DNA of 64,000 nucleotides from assembly GCF_002688565.1 (NCBI RefSeq), contig NZ_CP024011.1, forward strand, positions 434,001 to 498,000, given 5' to 3'. A model generated the notes under the pieces. It was not told the DNA's origin and made no database searches. It saw only the letters and a list, made by a program, of their open reading frames with translations. Position 1 is the first letter of the stretch; the number at the start of each line of letters is the position of its first letter. Position numbers and translations under genes: made by a program. Below, piece by piece: positions 48,052 through 57,427 of the stretch. The DNA comes from Acinetobacter sp. LoGeW2-3. GTDB lineage: Bacteria > Pseudomonadota > Gammaproteobacteria > Pseudomonadales > Moraxellaceae.

Positions 48052-49386
48052 ATGCAGACTGATTCAGAAGCTACAGTGCAGGCACGGGCCATTGCACTGT
48101 TGCCGCTTATTGTATTTTTAACAATCTTTTTAGGCAGCGGGATTTATCACACCATGATCGGAACCGAGTTCGCGTTCTATCAGGTAAAAGCCCCTGTTGC
48201 TGCTCTGCCTGCGATTATCTTGGCTGCATTAGTGTATCGCGGCAAACTCAACCAAGGTATTGAAGAATTTCTTAAAGGTGCCAGCCATCCCAACCTGATC
48301 CTGATGTTCATGGTGTTTATGCTGGCCGGTGCATTTGCCAGTGTCAGCAGTGCCATTGGCAGTGTCGACGCCACCGTGCAAATGGGCCTGTCGGTGATTC
48401 CACCAGAATTTGTCTTGCCGATGCTATTTATCATTTCGGCATTCATTGCCACCGCAATGGGCACTTCCATGGGTACGATTGCTGCCTGTGCCCCGATTGC
48501 TTTTGGCTTTACCCAAGCCACCGATATTACCGTGATTCATGCCATTGGGGCTGTCGTTGGCGGTGCGATGTTTGGTGATAACCTGTCGATGATCTCGGAT
48601 ACCACCATCGCTGCGACCAGCAGCCAAAAAGTTCAACTGCGGGATAAGTTCCGGGTCAATGTTTGGATTGCAGTCCCCGCATCAATTATTACCATTGCGA
48701 TTTACTTCTTCCATACCAGCACAGCAAGTGGTGTGGAATATAAGGACTTTAATTGGCTATTGGTACTGCCTTATATCGCCGTCTTTGTGTTGGCCTTTAG
48801 CCGCTTGCATGTACTTGCAGTTTTGGCGATTGGCGTGCTGCTGTCTGGCCTGTTTGGTCTGTTCGCCACTCCAGAATTTGACCTGCTTAAATTGAATACT
48901 TCAATTTATGACGGTTTTGTAGGTATGTTCGAAGTGGCTTTGCTGTCCATGTTCCTCGGTGGTTTATCAGCCATCATGCAACGTGAAGGTGGCTTGCGCT
49001 GGTTGATTGAACGCATCTATGCCCTGACCCGTTTATTTAAAGTGGGACGTCAACGTGCTGGTGAAATCGGGATTAGTTTTTTGGTGATATTCTCGAATCT
49101 ATTTGTGGCAAATAACACGGTTGCGATTATTTTATCTGGTGATATGGCACGTGAAGTTGCCAAAGAATATGGGGTTGATCCGAAACGTTCTGCGGCTTTG
49201 ATGGATATTTTCTCTTGTGTGGTACAAGGTTTGATTCCCTACGGCGCTCAGCTATTACTGGCCTGTTCAATTGCCAAGCTATCTCCAGTGGAACTGATTG
49301 GTGGTGTGTATTACTGCTGGATTCTAGCCATCTTTGCAGTATTAGCAATTGCCTTTAGATTTCCCAAACTCAAAGCAAATGCTTAA
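48052..49386 (+). CDS. NhaC-family Na+/H+ antiporter-like transporter
   Basis: A 444-residue protein with about 11-12 membrane helices. Family motifs are GTSMGTIAACAPIAFG, GAVVGGAMFGDNLSMISDTT and LFVANNTVAIILSGDMAREVAKEYGVDPKRSAALMDIFS, which match NhaC-type antiporters. Substrate could be sodium, lactate/malate or another anion, since this superfamily is broad. Convergent with the AraC-family gene through a shared terminator. Confidence 0.87.
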   Translation: MQTDSEATVQARAIALLPLIVFLTIFLGSGIYHTMIGTEFAFYQVKAPVAALPAIILAALVYRGKLNQGIEEFLKGASHPNLILMFMVFMLAGAFASVSSAIGSVDATVQMGLSVIPPEFVLPMLFIISAFIATAMGTSMGTIAACAPIAFGFTQATDITVIHAIGAVVGGAMFGDNLSMISDTTIAATSSQKVQLRDKFRVNVWIAVPASIITIAIYFFHTSTASGVEYKDFNWLLVLPYIAVFVLAFSRLHVLAVLAIGVLLSGLFGLFATPEFDLLKLNTSIYDGFVGMFEVALLSMFLGGLSAIMQREGGLRWLIERIYALTRLFKVGRQRAGEIGISFLVIFSNLFVANNTVAIILSGDMAREVAKEYGVDPKRSAALMDIFSCVVQGLIPYGAQLLLACSIAKLSPVELIGGVYYCWILAIFAVLAIAFRFPKLKANA

Positions 49387-49406
49387 GCAGTAAAAGTGAA
49401 AAATGG

Positions 49407-49434
49407 GCGATCCTTATGGGTCGCTTTTTTTATT
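49407..49434. terminator. Terminator between nhaC and araC-family gene
   Basis: GCGATCC / GGGTCGC stem (one G-T pair) with TTAT loop and a T run. Confidence 0.8.
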
Positions 49435-50473
49435 TCTTTTCTTCTTCAATTTTCAGTTGTTTTCGTGCTTGCAACAAAGTTTGTCCAGTTGCCGCTTTAT
49501 AGGCACGTGCCAATGCTGATTGATCGGAATAGTCCAGCTGCTGGGCAATTTCAGTCAGACTGATTCCTTGCTGTAACAACATCTCACAGCGTTTCATACG
49601 TTCCTGTTCCAGTAGTTTTTTAAAGGAACTGCCCTGTTCGCTCAAATAACGCTGTAGGCTACGTGATGACATCCATAGCTGTTGTGCCAACTGTTCAATT
49701 TTAATCGCTTGCTGTTCAGTACGCAGATGATCAGCGATAATTTTTCTTGCCTGTTGTAAGGTTGATTCATTGGAAGATTTGGCAGCAATGGCTTCTTCTG
49801 CCTGACGGATGAGAAGTTGCAATAGCATCGGATCCGCCTGTTCAGATTTGAGCTTCAGATCATGTAGATCCAGTTCAAAACCATAATAGGCCTGAGAAAA
49901 ATGTACGTCTAAGCCAAAGAATTTCTGATAATGCCGTTGTGTCATCAACGGCGCATGAGCAAATCGAACGCAGCGTAATACCAGCGGATGATCCTGCAAA
50001 ATATAACGACCCAGTTGTACCATTGCTGCAATAGTGAGTTCATTCAGTAACTGATATTTTTCATGGATAAAATCCCAGTACAATTCAATACTATATTCAT
50101 GCTGTTTTATTTGTAGAGGAACAAACTCACTGCCATCCACCACTAGCCGTTGAAAACGCATGATATAACCGATCATCTCGGAAATACTGCTGCTTTTCGA
50201 GGCCATATAACCCAATACCCCAAAGTGTTCAGGACGAATGGATTGGACGATTTCAAAGATCAATTGTGGACAATGTAGATGAGCTTGGGTTCGCTCAATC
50301 ACTAAATTTAATAGTTCAAGAGGCACTTCAGTATCAAAAGGCTGATCAATCAGATGGCTCAATGGTGTATGCAGATCTTGAAGAAAATCAGCTTGCAGCG
50401 GCTCTATATTCAGGCTTCGCAGATGCGTAGCCCAAAGCTGAATATAACCATTGGATATTCTTATGTCCTGCAT
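49430..50473 (-). CDS. AraC family transcriptional regulator (OruR/ArgR-like arrangement)
   Basis: A 347-residue regulator: an N-terminal Arabinose_bd-like domain (HFGVLGYMASKSSSISEMIGYIMRF) and a C-terminal pair of helix-turn-helix motifs (IEQLAQQLWMSSRSLQRYLSEQGSSFKKLLEQERM, GISLTEIAQQLDYSDQSALARAYKAATG). ATG at 50473 is chosen; upstream in-frame TTG at 50506 is weaker. It is divergent from the ExxH protein gene by 143 bp and is its most likely regulatory target. Confidence 0.88.
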   Translation of the reverse strand: MQDIRISNGYIQLWATHLRSLNIEPLQADFLQDLHTPLSHLIDQPFDTEVPLELLNLVIERTQAHLHCPQLIFEIVQSIRPEHFGVLGYMASKSSSISEMIGYIMRFQRLVVDGSEFVPLQIKQHEYSIELYWDFIHEKYQLLNELTIAAMVQLGRYILQDHPLVLRCVRFAHAPLMTQRHYQKFFGLDVHFSQAYYGFELDLHDLKLKSEQADPMLLQLLIRQAEEAIAAKSSNESTLQQARKIIADHLRTEQQAIKIEQLAQQLWMSSRSLQRYLSEQGSSFKKLLEQERMKRCEMLLQQGISLTEIAQQLDYSDQSALARAYKAATGQTLLQARKQLKIEEEKK

Positions 50474-50616
50474 ATGTAATTCTCTATGAGCGCAGCAATT
50501 TGACAAGTTTTATTTTCATTTGGCGTAAAATGTATAAAAATTGGCAACAACTGTCAAAACAATTTGTGTAATGGTGGACATACTGTCAGCATCGACATCA
50601 ACAAGAATGACAAAAG

Positions 50617-51495
50617 ATGAATGCACCATTAAAAACGACTGTACAACCGGTGGTTCGCACCAATCTTGATTTTAAACTTGATGAAATTCCTCGCTTCTGG
50701 TTTGGCGGCGACCCATTCCTGACCCGTATGTTTGATGCGCTGAGCCTGACTTTTCCAGACGGCGAACGCTACTTCATTCAAAGCGTACGTCTATTCCGCG
50801 ACAAGATTACCGATCCTGATCTGCAAAAACGTGTGGCAGACTTTATCCGCCAGGAAGCACAGCACGGCATCGCGCATGAAAAGATGAATCAGGTCATGAA
50901 ACAGCAAGGTATGCCAGTCGACCAATTTATTCAGCGGTTAAACAAGATTTTTAAATTCGAACTGGAAAAACGTTCTCCTCAATACAATATTGCCATGACC
51001 GCTGCAGCTGAGCATATGACTGCCCTGATGGCAGAAACTTTCTATACTTATAAAGACACCTTGAGAGAGGCACATCCTTATGTGCGTGCCCTGTTTGCCT
51101 GGCATGCGATTGAGGAAATGGAACATCGTGATGTTGCCTTTGACGTCATGCAACAGGTCGGCGATGTACCGGAAAATCTACGCAAATTTACCTTGGCATG
51201 GACCAGTGCATTGATGATCGGCTTTACTATTTATCGTGCCAATGTGATGTTAAAGCATGATGGATTTACACCACGCCAACGTCTGCAGATGAATATCCGA
51301 GGCCTGCCATGGTTCTTTGGTAAAAAAGGCACACTGACCCGGATGAGCAAACAGTATCGTGACTGGTTTAAAAAAGATTTTCATCCAAGTCAGCATCCGG
51401 TGATTGCTCAATATGATATCTGGGTAAAAACACTGGCTGAAACCGGTGATCCGATTCAGGCGGGTGAAGCGCTCTGGCAAGCTGCAAAAGATTAA
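50617..51495 (+). CDS. PF10118-type 'metal-dependent hydrolase', ferritin-like di-iron candidate
   Basis: A 292-residue protein of the family annotated as predicted metal-dependent hydrolases. Two ExxH motifs, E80-A-Q-H83 and E167-M-E-H170, with Glu50 and Glu132/Glu140 in the intervening helices, give the spacing of a ferritin-like di-iron carboxylate site. That would fit an oxidase or desaturase-like chemistry better than hydrolysis, but this is inference. It is next to and divergent from an AraC regulator, so probably inducible. Confidence 0.82.
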   Translation: MNAPLKTTVQPVVRTNLDFKLDEIPRFWFGGDPFLTRMFDALSLTFPDGERYFIQSVRLFRDKITDPDLQKRVADFIRQEAQHGIAHEKMNQVMKQQGMPVDQFIQRLNKIFKFELEKRSPQYNIAMTAAAEHMTALMAETFYTYKDTLREAHPYVRALFAWHAIEEMEHRDVAFDVMQQVGDVPENLRKFTLAWTSALMIGFTIYRANVMLKHDGFTPRQRLQMNIRGLPWFFGKKGTLTRMSKQYRDWFKKDFHPSQHPVIAQYDIWVKTLAETGDPIQAGEALWQAAKD

Positions 51496-51515
51496 AGATT
51501 TAGAATATCCTAAAT

Positions 51516-51543
51516 AAAAAAACCTTCAATTGAAGGTTTTTTT
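51516..51543. terminator. Bidirectional terminator
   Basis: AAACCTTCAATTGAAGGTTT palindrome with A and T runs, between the ExxH protein gene and the DUF2804 gene. Confidence 0.88.
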
Positions 51544-51554
51544 ATTACTAATGA

Positions 51555-52556
51555 TTACCACTTAGCGTAATGCTGCTCAAGTAAAGCATATTCATCCAAT
51601 AGTACATATTCCTGATTATCCTGCTGAATGGTCCCGGATACCCTTGCCTGCCACTGGCTAAACTGGCTACCTACGAGGCGCAGGTTCAGGTTTTCATAAC
51701 GACGCCAGCCCGTAGTCACTTGCAGATTTAGCTTGTCATCTAGTGAACGGATACTCCACTGGTTGTCTGATTCCTGCTGAAACAACACATCGCTTAATGC
51801 ATAAATTTTGCCATTCACCCACAAACAGTTTTCATTGCCAAAACTTTCATTCACGCCTGAAGCCAGATTGAGTCCGATCCGGTTCTGTTTTGCATCCCAG
51901 AAATTACAGGATAGCCAGAACCATGCAGTTTCAGGACGTAAGAACCCACAGGTGTCATCCAGTGAAGCAAAGGTACGTTCATTAAACTGAATGGTCTGCC
52001 CTTGTCTTGTAACGAAATGCCCTTCACAGCCCAAAGTTGTTAACTTCTGAGTATAAGTCCAGCCATTGATTCCTGTTGGGCTACACATGCTCAGCGGATC
52101 AGTTCCGGCACAGAAAATACGGGCACTGAGTTTGATATCGCCGTATTTGGTCACGGTGATATAACGCACGCCATTGGCATGTTGAATTTCGATCTGGTAC
52201 GGAGATTTATGGAAATAACTGTGATTAAACAGCGGCTGTTCATCTAAAACCGTATGCCGTGACAGGAAATTAATCGCGTTCCATTCTCGTACTTCATTGG
52301 TTTGATGGTCATAGATATAGAAAAAACCATGCCCTGCCCAAGCGATATCGGCAATCGCTACACCAATGCTGTAATGCTCATGCTGGATACTACAGAATTT
52401 GAATTTTTTGTATTTGAGATTTTTACGCCAGCCAGCAACCACCTGTCCATAGGGAGTTTTGTACTGATAAGCGTTGTAATCGATACTTTTGGGAATTTCT
52501 TTAAAACGTCCGTAACGTGGTTGTCCATTTGCCTGAATTAAATCCATGTAAGGCAT
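51555..52556 (-). CDS. DUF2804 domain protein
   Basis: A 333-residue soluble protein matching DUF2804 in layout: N-terminal GQPRYGRFKEIPKSIDYN, then WRKNLKYKKFKFCSIQHEHYSIGVAIADIAWAG, and the NFWDAKQNRIGLNLASGVNESFGNEN segment near the end. Predicted all-beta, related to the AttH/tocopherol cyclase-like lipocalin group, so a lipid or hydroxysteroid-like ligand is conceivable. No experimental role known to me. Confidence 0.8.
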   Translation of the reverse strand: MPYMDLIQANGQPRYGRFKEIPKSIDYNAYQYKTPYGQVVAGWRKNLKYKKFKFCSIQHEHYSIGVAIADIAWAGHGFFYIYDHQTNEVREWNAINFLSRHTVLDEQPLFNHSYFHKSPYQIEIQHANGVRYITVTKYGDIKLSARIFCAGTDPLSMCSPTGINGWTYTQKLTTLGCEGHFVTRQGQTIQFNERTFASLDDTCGFLRPETAWFWLSCNFWDAKQNRIGLNLASGVNESFGNENCLWVNGKIYALSDVLFQQESDNQWSIRSLDDKLNLQVTTGWRRYENLNLRLVGSQFSQWQARVSGTIQQDNQEYVLLDEYALLEQHYAKW

Positions 52557-52739
52557 TCCATATAAGTAGGAGAGTTTATACAGCCGGGTTCAATATTATG
52601 CTAATTCCTTAGTCTTGATAAGGAATTTTTTATACCGTTTATCGCCAAATTATGAGCAAGGATTTGATTTCATTTGAATCTTATTCTTTTTTAAAGACCC
52701 TACTTTAAAGAAATCAGAAAGAAGAATAAAAAGGTTTCA
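52557..52739. other. AT-rich spacer upstream of DUF2804
   Basis: Promoter-side spacer with no recognisable gene. Confidence 0.4.
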
Positions 52740-53060
52740 ATATTTTTTAGTTAGCTCTCTATGACACGTGATAGCGACACGGATGTCGCTCGTTTGTCAG
52801 GGATACAGGATGTATCCTCTGACAAACAAAGGGGTTTAGTCTTGCGGAGACATGCTCCTCATACCCCGTCAAAAGTAAATAACACTTAGGGATGGAAAGA
52901 AAATCTATCCAAATTTTGAAGTGCATTAGCCTTAATCTAAAGCTAATAAGCAGCCAATATTAATGTTACTTTGGAAAAGCCCAAAGTAACCAAAGGCTTT
53001 TTGTTGAGCAGACATTACCTCCCTGTAATGCTGCTCAACGGACGACATCCATGTCGTCTT
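52740..53060. ncRNA. Run of six hairpins with GGA loops: palindromic repeat element or CsrA/RsmA-binding RNA candidate
   Basis: Hairpins: 52773-52790 (GACA-CGGA-TGTC), 52792-52827 (inner ATACA-GGA-TGTAT), 52831-52867 (GGGGT/ACCCC), 52966-52990 (TTACTTTGG/CCAAAGTAA), 53004-53038 (GAGCAG/CTGCTC, inner ATTAC/GTAAT), 53041-53058 (GACGACAT/ATGTCGTC). Loops of the first (plus strand), fifth and sixth (minus strand) match ACANGGANGT, the CsrA/RsmA SELEX core. Similar palindromic stretches occur as dispersed repeats in proteobacteria, so the repeat interpretation may be the simpler one. No coding frame. Confidence 0.35.
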
Positions 53061-53112
53061 CTAAATATTCTTATTACTAGAAGAAATTCGCTCACATAAT
53101 TCTAAGGTTCAT

Positions 53113-53149
53113 AAAAAAATCGTGCCGAATTGCTTCAACACGATTTTTA
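53113..53149 (-). terminator. Terminator downstream of trpB
   Basis: AAAAATCGTG / CACGATTTTT stem, 14-base loop, T run on both strands. A second potential stem CCTCTCC / GGAGAGG spans 53160-53205, closer to trpB. Confidence 0.7.
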
Positions 53150-53217
53150 TTAAATATAACCTCTCCCCTTGCGAAGCTGTTCTTCTCATCTCCTGCGAGG
53201 AGAGGGCTTAAAGGAAG

Positions 53218-54447
53218 TTACATCTCAACCATTTCCACGCCATCAATACGTGCAACAGTCATCAAGTCCTTATCACCACGACCTGAAACAGTCGCAATGA
53301 TAATTTGGTCCTTGTCCATAGTCGGAGCAAGTTTAGTTACGTATGCCATGGCATGTGAGCTTTCCAGCGCAGGGATAATACCTTCAATCTTGGTAAGATC
53401 ACGGAAACCTTGTAGTGCTTCTTGATCATTGATTGGTACGTATTTCACACGATCCATATCTTTCAAGAAGCTGTGTTCTGGCCCTACACCTGGATAATCC
53501 AGACCTGCAGAGATCGAATGTGTTTCAATGATCTGACCTTGTTCATCAGACATCAGATAAGTACGGTTACCGTGTAGTACACCGACATGACCAGCATTCA
53601 ATGGTGCAGAATGTTTACCACTTTCAATACCATGACCTGCTGCTTCAACTCCGTACATTTTCACGTCTTGATCATTCAGGAATGGATAGAACAAGCCCAT
53701 CGCATTTGAGCCACCACCCACGCAAGCAACCAATGCATCTGGAAGGCGGCCAGCTTGCTCCAGAATTTGACGACGTGCTTCACGACCAATGATCGACTGG
53801 AAATCACGTACCAATTGTGGATATGGGTGTGGACCTGCAACCGTACCAATTACATAGTAAGTAGAGTCGACGTTAGTCACCCAGTCACGCATCGCTTCAT
53901 TCATGGCATCTTTCAGGGTTTTAGAGCCACTTTCGACCGGTACCACAGTCGCGCCCAGTAAACGCATACGATATACGTTCATGGCTTGACGTTTCACATC
54001 TTCAGCACCCATGAACACGACACATTCAAGGCCTAAACGTGCTGCGATAGTTGCAGTTGCTACACCGTGCTGACCAGCACCAGTTTCCGCAATAATACGT
54101 TTTTTACCTGACAGTTTCGCAAGCAATGCCTGACCAATCGTGTTATTTACTTTGTGAGAACCGGTATGGTTTAAGTCTTCACGCTTCAAGTAAATCTGCG
54201 CACCACCCAACTCTTTAGACCATCGCTCAGCATGATAAAGCGGACTTGGACGACCTACGTAGTAAGCGAGGTCACGGTCGAATTCTGCCAAAAACTGTTC
54301 GTCATTTTTCATACGGAAATACAGCTTCTCCAGATCTTCCAGAGCTGCCATAAGAGTTTCTGACACAAAACGTCCGCCATGGATACCGAAATGCCCGCGT
54401 TCATCCGGGAATTGGGTATAGTCAATCACATTATTTTGCTGATCCAC
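53218..54447 (-). CDS. trpB: Tryptophan synthase beta chain
   Basis: PLP enzyme condensing indole with serine to tryptophan. The 409-residue protein has the PLP lysine in HTGSHKVNN (Lys99), the loop [12 protein letters not shown], the phosphate loop [10 protein letters not shown] and the [16 protein letters not shown] segment. The start is GTG at 54447, fixed by AAGGAG 6-7 bases upstream, and overlaps trpF by 17 bp. trpA is separated by a five-gene-sized block. Confidence 0.97.
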   Translation of the reverse strand: MDQQNNVIDYTQFPDERGHFGIHGGRFVSETLMAALEDLEKLYFRMKNDEQFLAEFDRDLAYYVGRPSPLYHAERWSKELGGAQIYLKREDLNHTGSHKVNNTIGQALLAKLSGKKRIIAETGAGQHGVATATIAARLGLECVVFMGAEDVKRQAMNVYRMRLLGATVVPVESGSKTLKDAMNEAMRDWVTNVDSTYYVIGTVAGPHPYPQLVRDFQSIIGREARRQILEQAGRLPDALVACVGGGSNAMGLFYPFLNDQDVKMYGVEAAGHGIESGKHSAPLNAGHVGVLHGNRTYLMSDEQGQIIETHSISAGLDYPGVGPEHSFLKDMDRVKYVPINDQEALQGFRDLTKIEGIIPALESSHAMAYVTKLAPTMDKDQIIIATVSGRGDKDLMTVARIDGVEMVEM

Positions 54448-55072
54448 GATGGACTCCTTGCATAAAGCGTTCTATGAGTTGTTGGTCTTTAATACCTTTT
54501 GCGGACTCGACACCGCCACTCACATCGACGGCGTACGCCTGTGTGGTGTGAATTGCCTGTTCGATATTGTCAGGGTTTAAACCACCTGCCAAGATCAAAG
54601 GAATATTGAGTTTAGGGAATGTGGCCCAGTCAAAGCTATGCCCGGTTCCACCTTTTAGGTCAGGATGCCATGCGTCTAATAGCACTGCGCTTGCGCCTGC
54701 ATCCTGATATTTTTGAATTTCAGCCACTACATCCAGATTCGGTTTGACCTGAATGGCTTTGTACCAACGGCGTCCCACCTGTTTGGCAATCGTCTGACAT
54801 TGTTCAGGTGTTTCATCACCATGAAATTGCAGAATATCTAACGGCACCGTTTTTAAAATAGTCTGTATTTCATCGGCATTGCTATTTACGAATAAACCCA
54901 CTACCTGTACATAAGCTGCAACTGCTTGAACCAGTGTTTCAGCCTGTTCCAATGTCACACTGCGTGGGCTCGGTGGATAAAATACAAATCCAATCGCATC
55001 ACAGCCGGCATTCACTACGGCATGTACATCTTCAACTCGGGTGATTCCACAAATTTTGGCACGGGTTCGCAT
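54431..55072 (-). CDS. trpF: Phosphoribosylanthranilate isomerase
   Basis: Third step of tryptophan synthesis. The 213-residue TIM barrel begins [16 protein letters not shown] (catalytic Cys in KICG), then [24 protein letters not shown], catalytic Asp in VDVSGGVES and LAGGL. ATG at 55072 fits homologues; an ATG at 55105 would add 11 residues. Standalone TrpF (not fused to TrpC) is normal in Acinetobacter. Overlaps trpB by 17 bp. Confidence 0.96.
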   Translation of the reverse strand: MRTRAKICGITRVEDVHAVVNAGCDAIGFVFYPPSPRSVTLEQAETLVQAVAAYVQVVGLFVNSNADEIQTILKTVPLDILQFHGDETPEQCQTIAKQVGRRWYKAIQVKPNLDVVAEIQKYQDAGASAVLLDAWHPDLKGGTGHSFDWATFPKLNIPLILAGGLNPDNIEQAIHTTQAYAVDVSGGVESAKGIKDQQLIERFMQGVHRGSAK

Positions 55073-55230
55073 ATTGATTTGGCTCGAAAATTTTCTCAAT
55101 GTCATAGCCGATCTATGAAATTGAGCGAATCATTGTAAAGCAATTTATAGGGCTTGCGTAAAGTTCGATCTGATATTTATTTATTCAGATTGTGTAAATG
55201 AGATGCTCATCTTATACTGCGCTCACCTTG

Positions 55231-55423
55231 CAACAAGTCAAAGCCTCCTGCTTTAGGGAAGCTGGTGTAAATCCAGCACTGCCCCCGCAACGGTAAAAAT
55301 GAAACGTCAATCAATTTAAACCTCTGGTTTACACCACTGCATAGAAAAATATGAATATGTGGGAAGGTGGATTGGCAGCATGGCAATAGCCCTGCACATT
55401 TAAGTCCGGATACCTGCTTGTTG
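55231..55423 (+). promoter_or_regulatory. Cobalamin (AdoCbl) riboswitch
   Basis: Closed by CAACAAG (55231) and CTTGTTG (55417-55423). Contains the conserved GGGAAGCTGGTGTAAATCC, the core GCACTGCCCCCGCAACGGTA and the B12-box-like AGTCCGGATACCTGC. It precedes the TonB-dependent receptor gene, consistent with repression of B12 uptake when cobalamin is plentiful. Confidence 0.96.
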
Positions 55424-55473
55424 TGTTCTTTAACTCAATCGTTCACGGGGAGTGAATGTATGGAGCACATATC

Positions 55474-57336
55474 ATGACTATTCAATTTCAGCCTGCTGCC
55501 TTAGCGGGTTCGATCGCACTTGCGTTGGGTTTCACATCTTCTGTTCATGCTGCAGAGCAAAAAGTAGCGAAAGCCTCTTTAGATACAATTGTCGTTACAG
55601 CGACACGGTCTGAAGAAAAAATTGAAAATGTGCCTGCACGGATCAATGTCATTGAACCAACAAAATTGAAACAATCTCCTATCGCATCATTGCCTCACCT
55701 ATTAATCGATGATGCCTCCATTAATATGGTACAAACGGGCGGTCACGGGCAACAGGCTTCTATTTTCCTACGCGGAACTGAATCTGATCACACACTAATC
55801 ATGCGTGATGGAGTTCGTCTAAATACTCCATCTCAAGGCTCTGCTTCTATTCAATTTGTTGATACGACAGATCTAAAACAGATTGAGATTTTAAAAGGAC
55901 CTGCTTCTGTTCTATATGGCACTGATGCAATTGGTGGTGCAATCCAACTCGTTTCTAAAACTCCTGATAAAACTGGAGGTTTTATTACAGGTGAAGTGGG
56001 TGAAAATAACACTTATAAATCAATTGTTGGAGCTGACCTCACTGAAAATGGATTTTATGCTCAAATCCGTGGCCAACGTCTTGAGTCAGATGGCGATATT
56101 ATTTTGAATAATGACGACCGTAAGTATAACTATGATCAGAAAGGCTACAGTGCCAAAGTTGGTGTAGATAAAAAGCATTTTTCAACTTCTTTAGATTACA
56201 GCCAAAATGAAGGAAATGGTGCTTACAATTTAAATGGAAATCTTGTTTCTCAAGATTTTAAAAATGAAATTATTAACCTCAAAGGCAAAGCTCAGATTTC
56301 ATCAAATATTGAATTAATTGCCCATCTCTCTCAATTCAAAGATGATTTAGATCAGCTCAATAAACCGGATTTTGTCCATAATACTGCTCGAGAAGCTGAA
56401 TTATATGGCAAATGGCAATTTACACCTGTACAAAATATTTTGGCCGGCATCACACATAAACAGATGAAAGCTGATACCTTTTCTCAGGGAGAAGGATATG
56501 AATGGAATGGTGTTTTCTACCCTGGGGAAGATGTCTTTTATGATAAAAAGATCAACTCTACTGGTTACTTTGCTCAACACCAATATCAGACTGACAAAAT
56601 TCAGACTCAAGTCGGAATTCGTGTAGAAGATAACGAACGATTTGGCTCGCATACTGTAGGCCAAGGTGCTATCCGCTATCATTTAACCCCATCAACTAGT
56701 ATATATAGCAATATTGGCAGTTCATTTAGAGCACCAAGCATGAATGACTTATATGCACTCAGCTGGGGTGGAAATCCAGATTTAAAACCAGAAGAAGGCT
56801 TTGCTTATGAGATAGGTTTGGATCAAGAACTTACAGATAATTCGGCCCTAGGTTTATCCATATACCGCAATGAAGTAGATAACCTAATCACTTCCAAAGC
56901 GGGGAAATTGGTGAATGTGAATAAATCAGAATTCACTGGTAGCGAACTTTCCTATAAATGGAAAGCAAATGATCTATTCTTGAATGCATCTTATGCTTAT
57001 GTACAGGCAAAAGATGCTGACCTCAAAGAAGATCTACAAAAAAGACCACGTCAAAAAGTTACGCTTTCAACAGGTATTCAAAAAGAAGTATATGGTTTGA
57101 GTGCTTCAGTTGTTGGAAGCTCAAAATCCAAAAGCTGGGACAGCCGATACAAAAATCCAGGTTATGCCACTATCGATTTAAATGCTTACTGGAATATCAC
57201 TCCATCTGTCAAAGTTTTCACAAATATTGAAAATATTGGTGATGTCCAATATGAGACAGAATATTTTGGTGGGAATGGTACTTACTATATCAACGGCGGT
57301 CGCCTTGCCTCTGCCGGTGTCACCTTTAAATACTAA
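55474..57336 (+). CDS. btuB: TonB-dependent vitamin B12 receptor (BtuB-like)
   Basis: Outer-membrane barrel importing cobalamin using TonB energy. A signal peptide (ALAGSIALALGFTSSVHA) is followed by a TonB box-like LDTIVVTATRSEE, a plug domain (ARINVIEPTKL to LVSKTPDKTGG) and a 22-strand barrel ending in SAGVTFKY. About 620 residues, as for BtuB. Start is ATG 55474 or ATG 55456; the latter has GGGGAG closer. The upstream cobalamin riboswitch and the adenosyltransferase downstream fix the substrate as a corrinoid. Confidence 0.93.
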   Translation: MTIQFQPAALAGSIALALGFTSSVHAAEQKVAKASLDTIVVTATRSEEKIENVPARINVIEPTKLKQSPIASLPHLLIDDASINMVQTGGHGQQASIFLRGTESDHTLIMRDGVRLNTPSQGSASIQFVDTTDLKQIEILKGPASVLYGTDAIGGAIQLVSKTPDKTGGFITGEVGENNTYKSIVGADLTENGFYAQIRGQRLESDGDIILNNDDRKYNYDQKGYSAKVGVDKKHFSTSLDYSQNEGNGAYNLNGNLVSQDFKNEIINLKGKAQISSNIELIAHLSQFKDDLDQLNKPDFVHNTAREAELYGKWQFTPVQNILAGITHKQMKADTFSQGEGYEWNGVFYPGEDVFYDKKINSTGYFAQHQYQTDKIQTQVGIRVEDNERFGSHTVGQGAIRYHLTPSTSIYSNIGSSFRAPSMNDLYALSWGGNPDLKPEEGFAYEIGLDQELTDNSALGLSIYRNEVDNLITSKAGKLVNVNKSEFTGSELSYKWKANDLFLNASYAYVQAKDADLKEDLQKRPRQKVTLSTGIQKEVYGLSASVVGSSKSKSWDSRYKNPGYATIDLNAYWNITPSVKVFTNIENIGDVQYETEYFGGNGTYYINGGRLASAGVTFKY

Positions 57337-57427
57337 ATCCCCTTTTAGCTAAATACTTTTGAGGATAATGTCCTGCTTATGGCATTATCCTTTTTAAATT
57401 GAGATATCAGAATATTAAGGAAACTAT

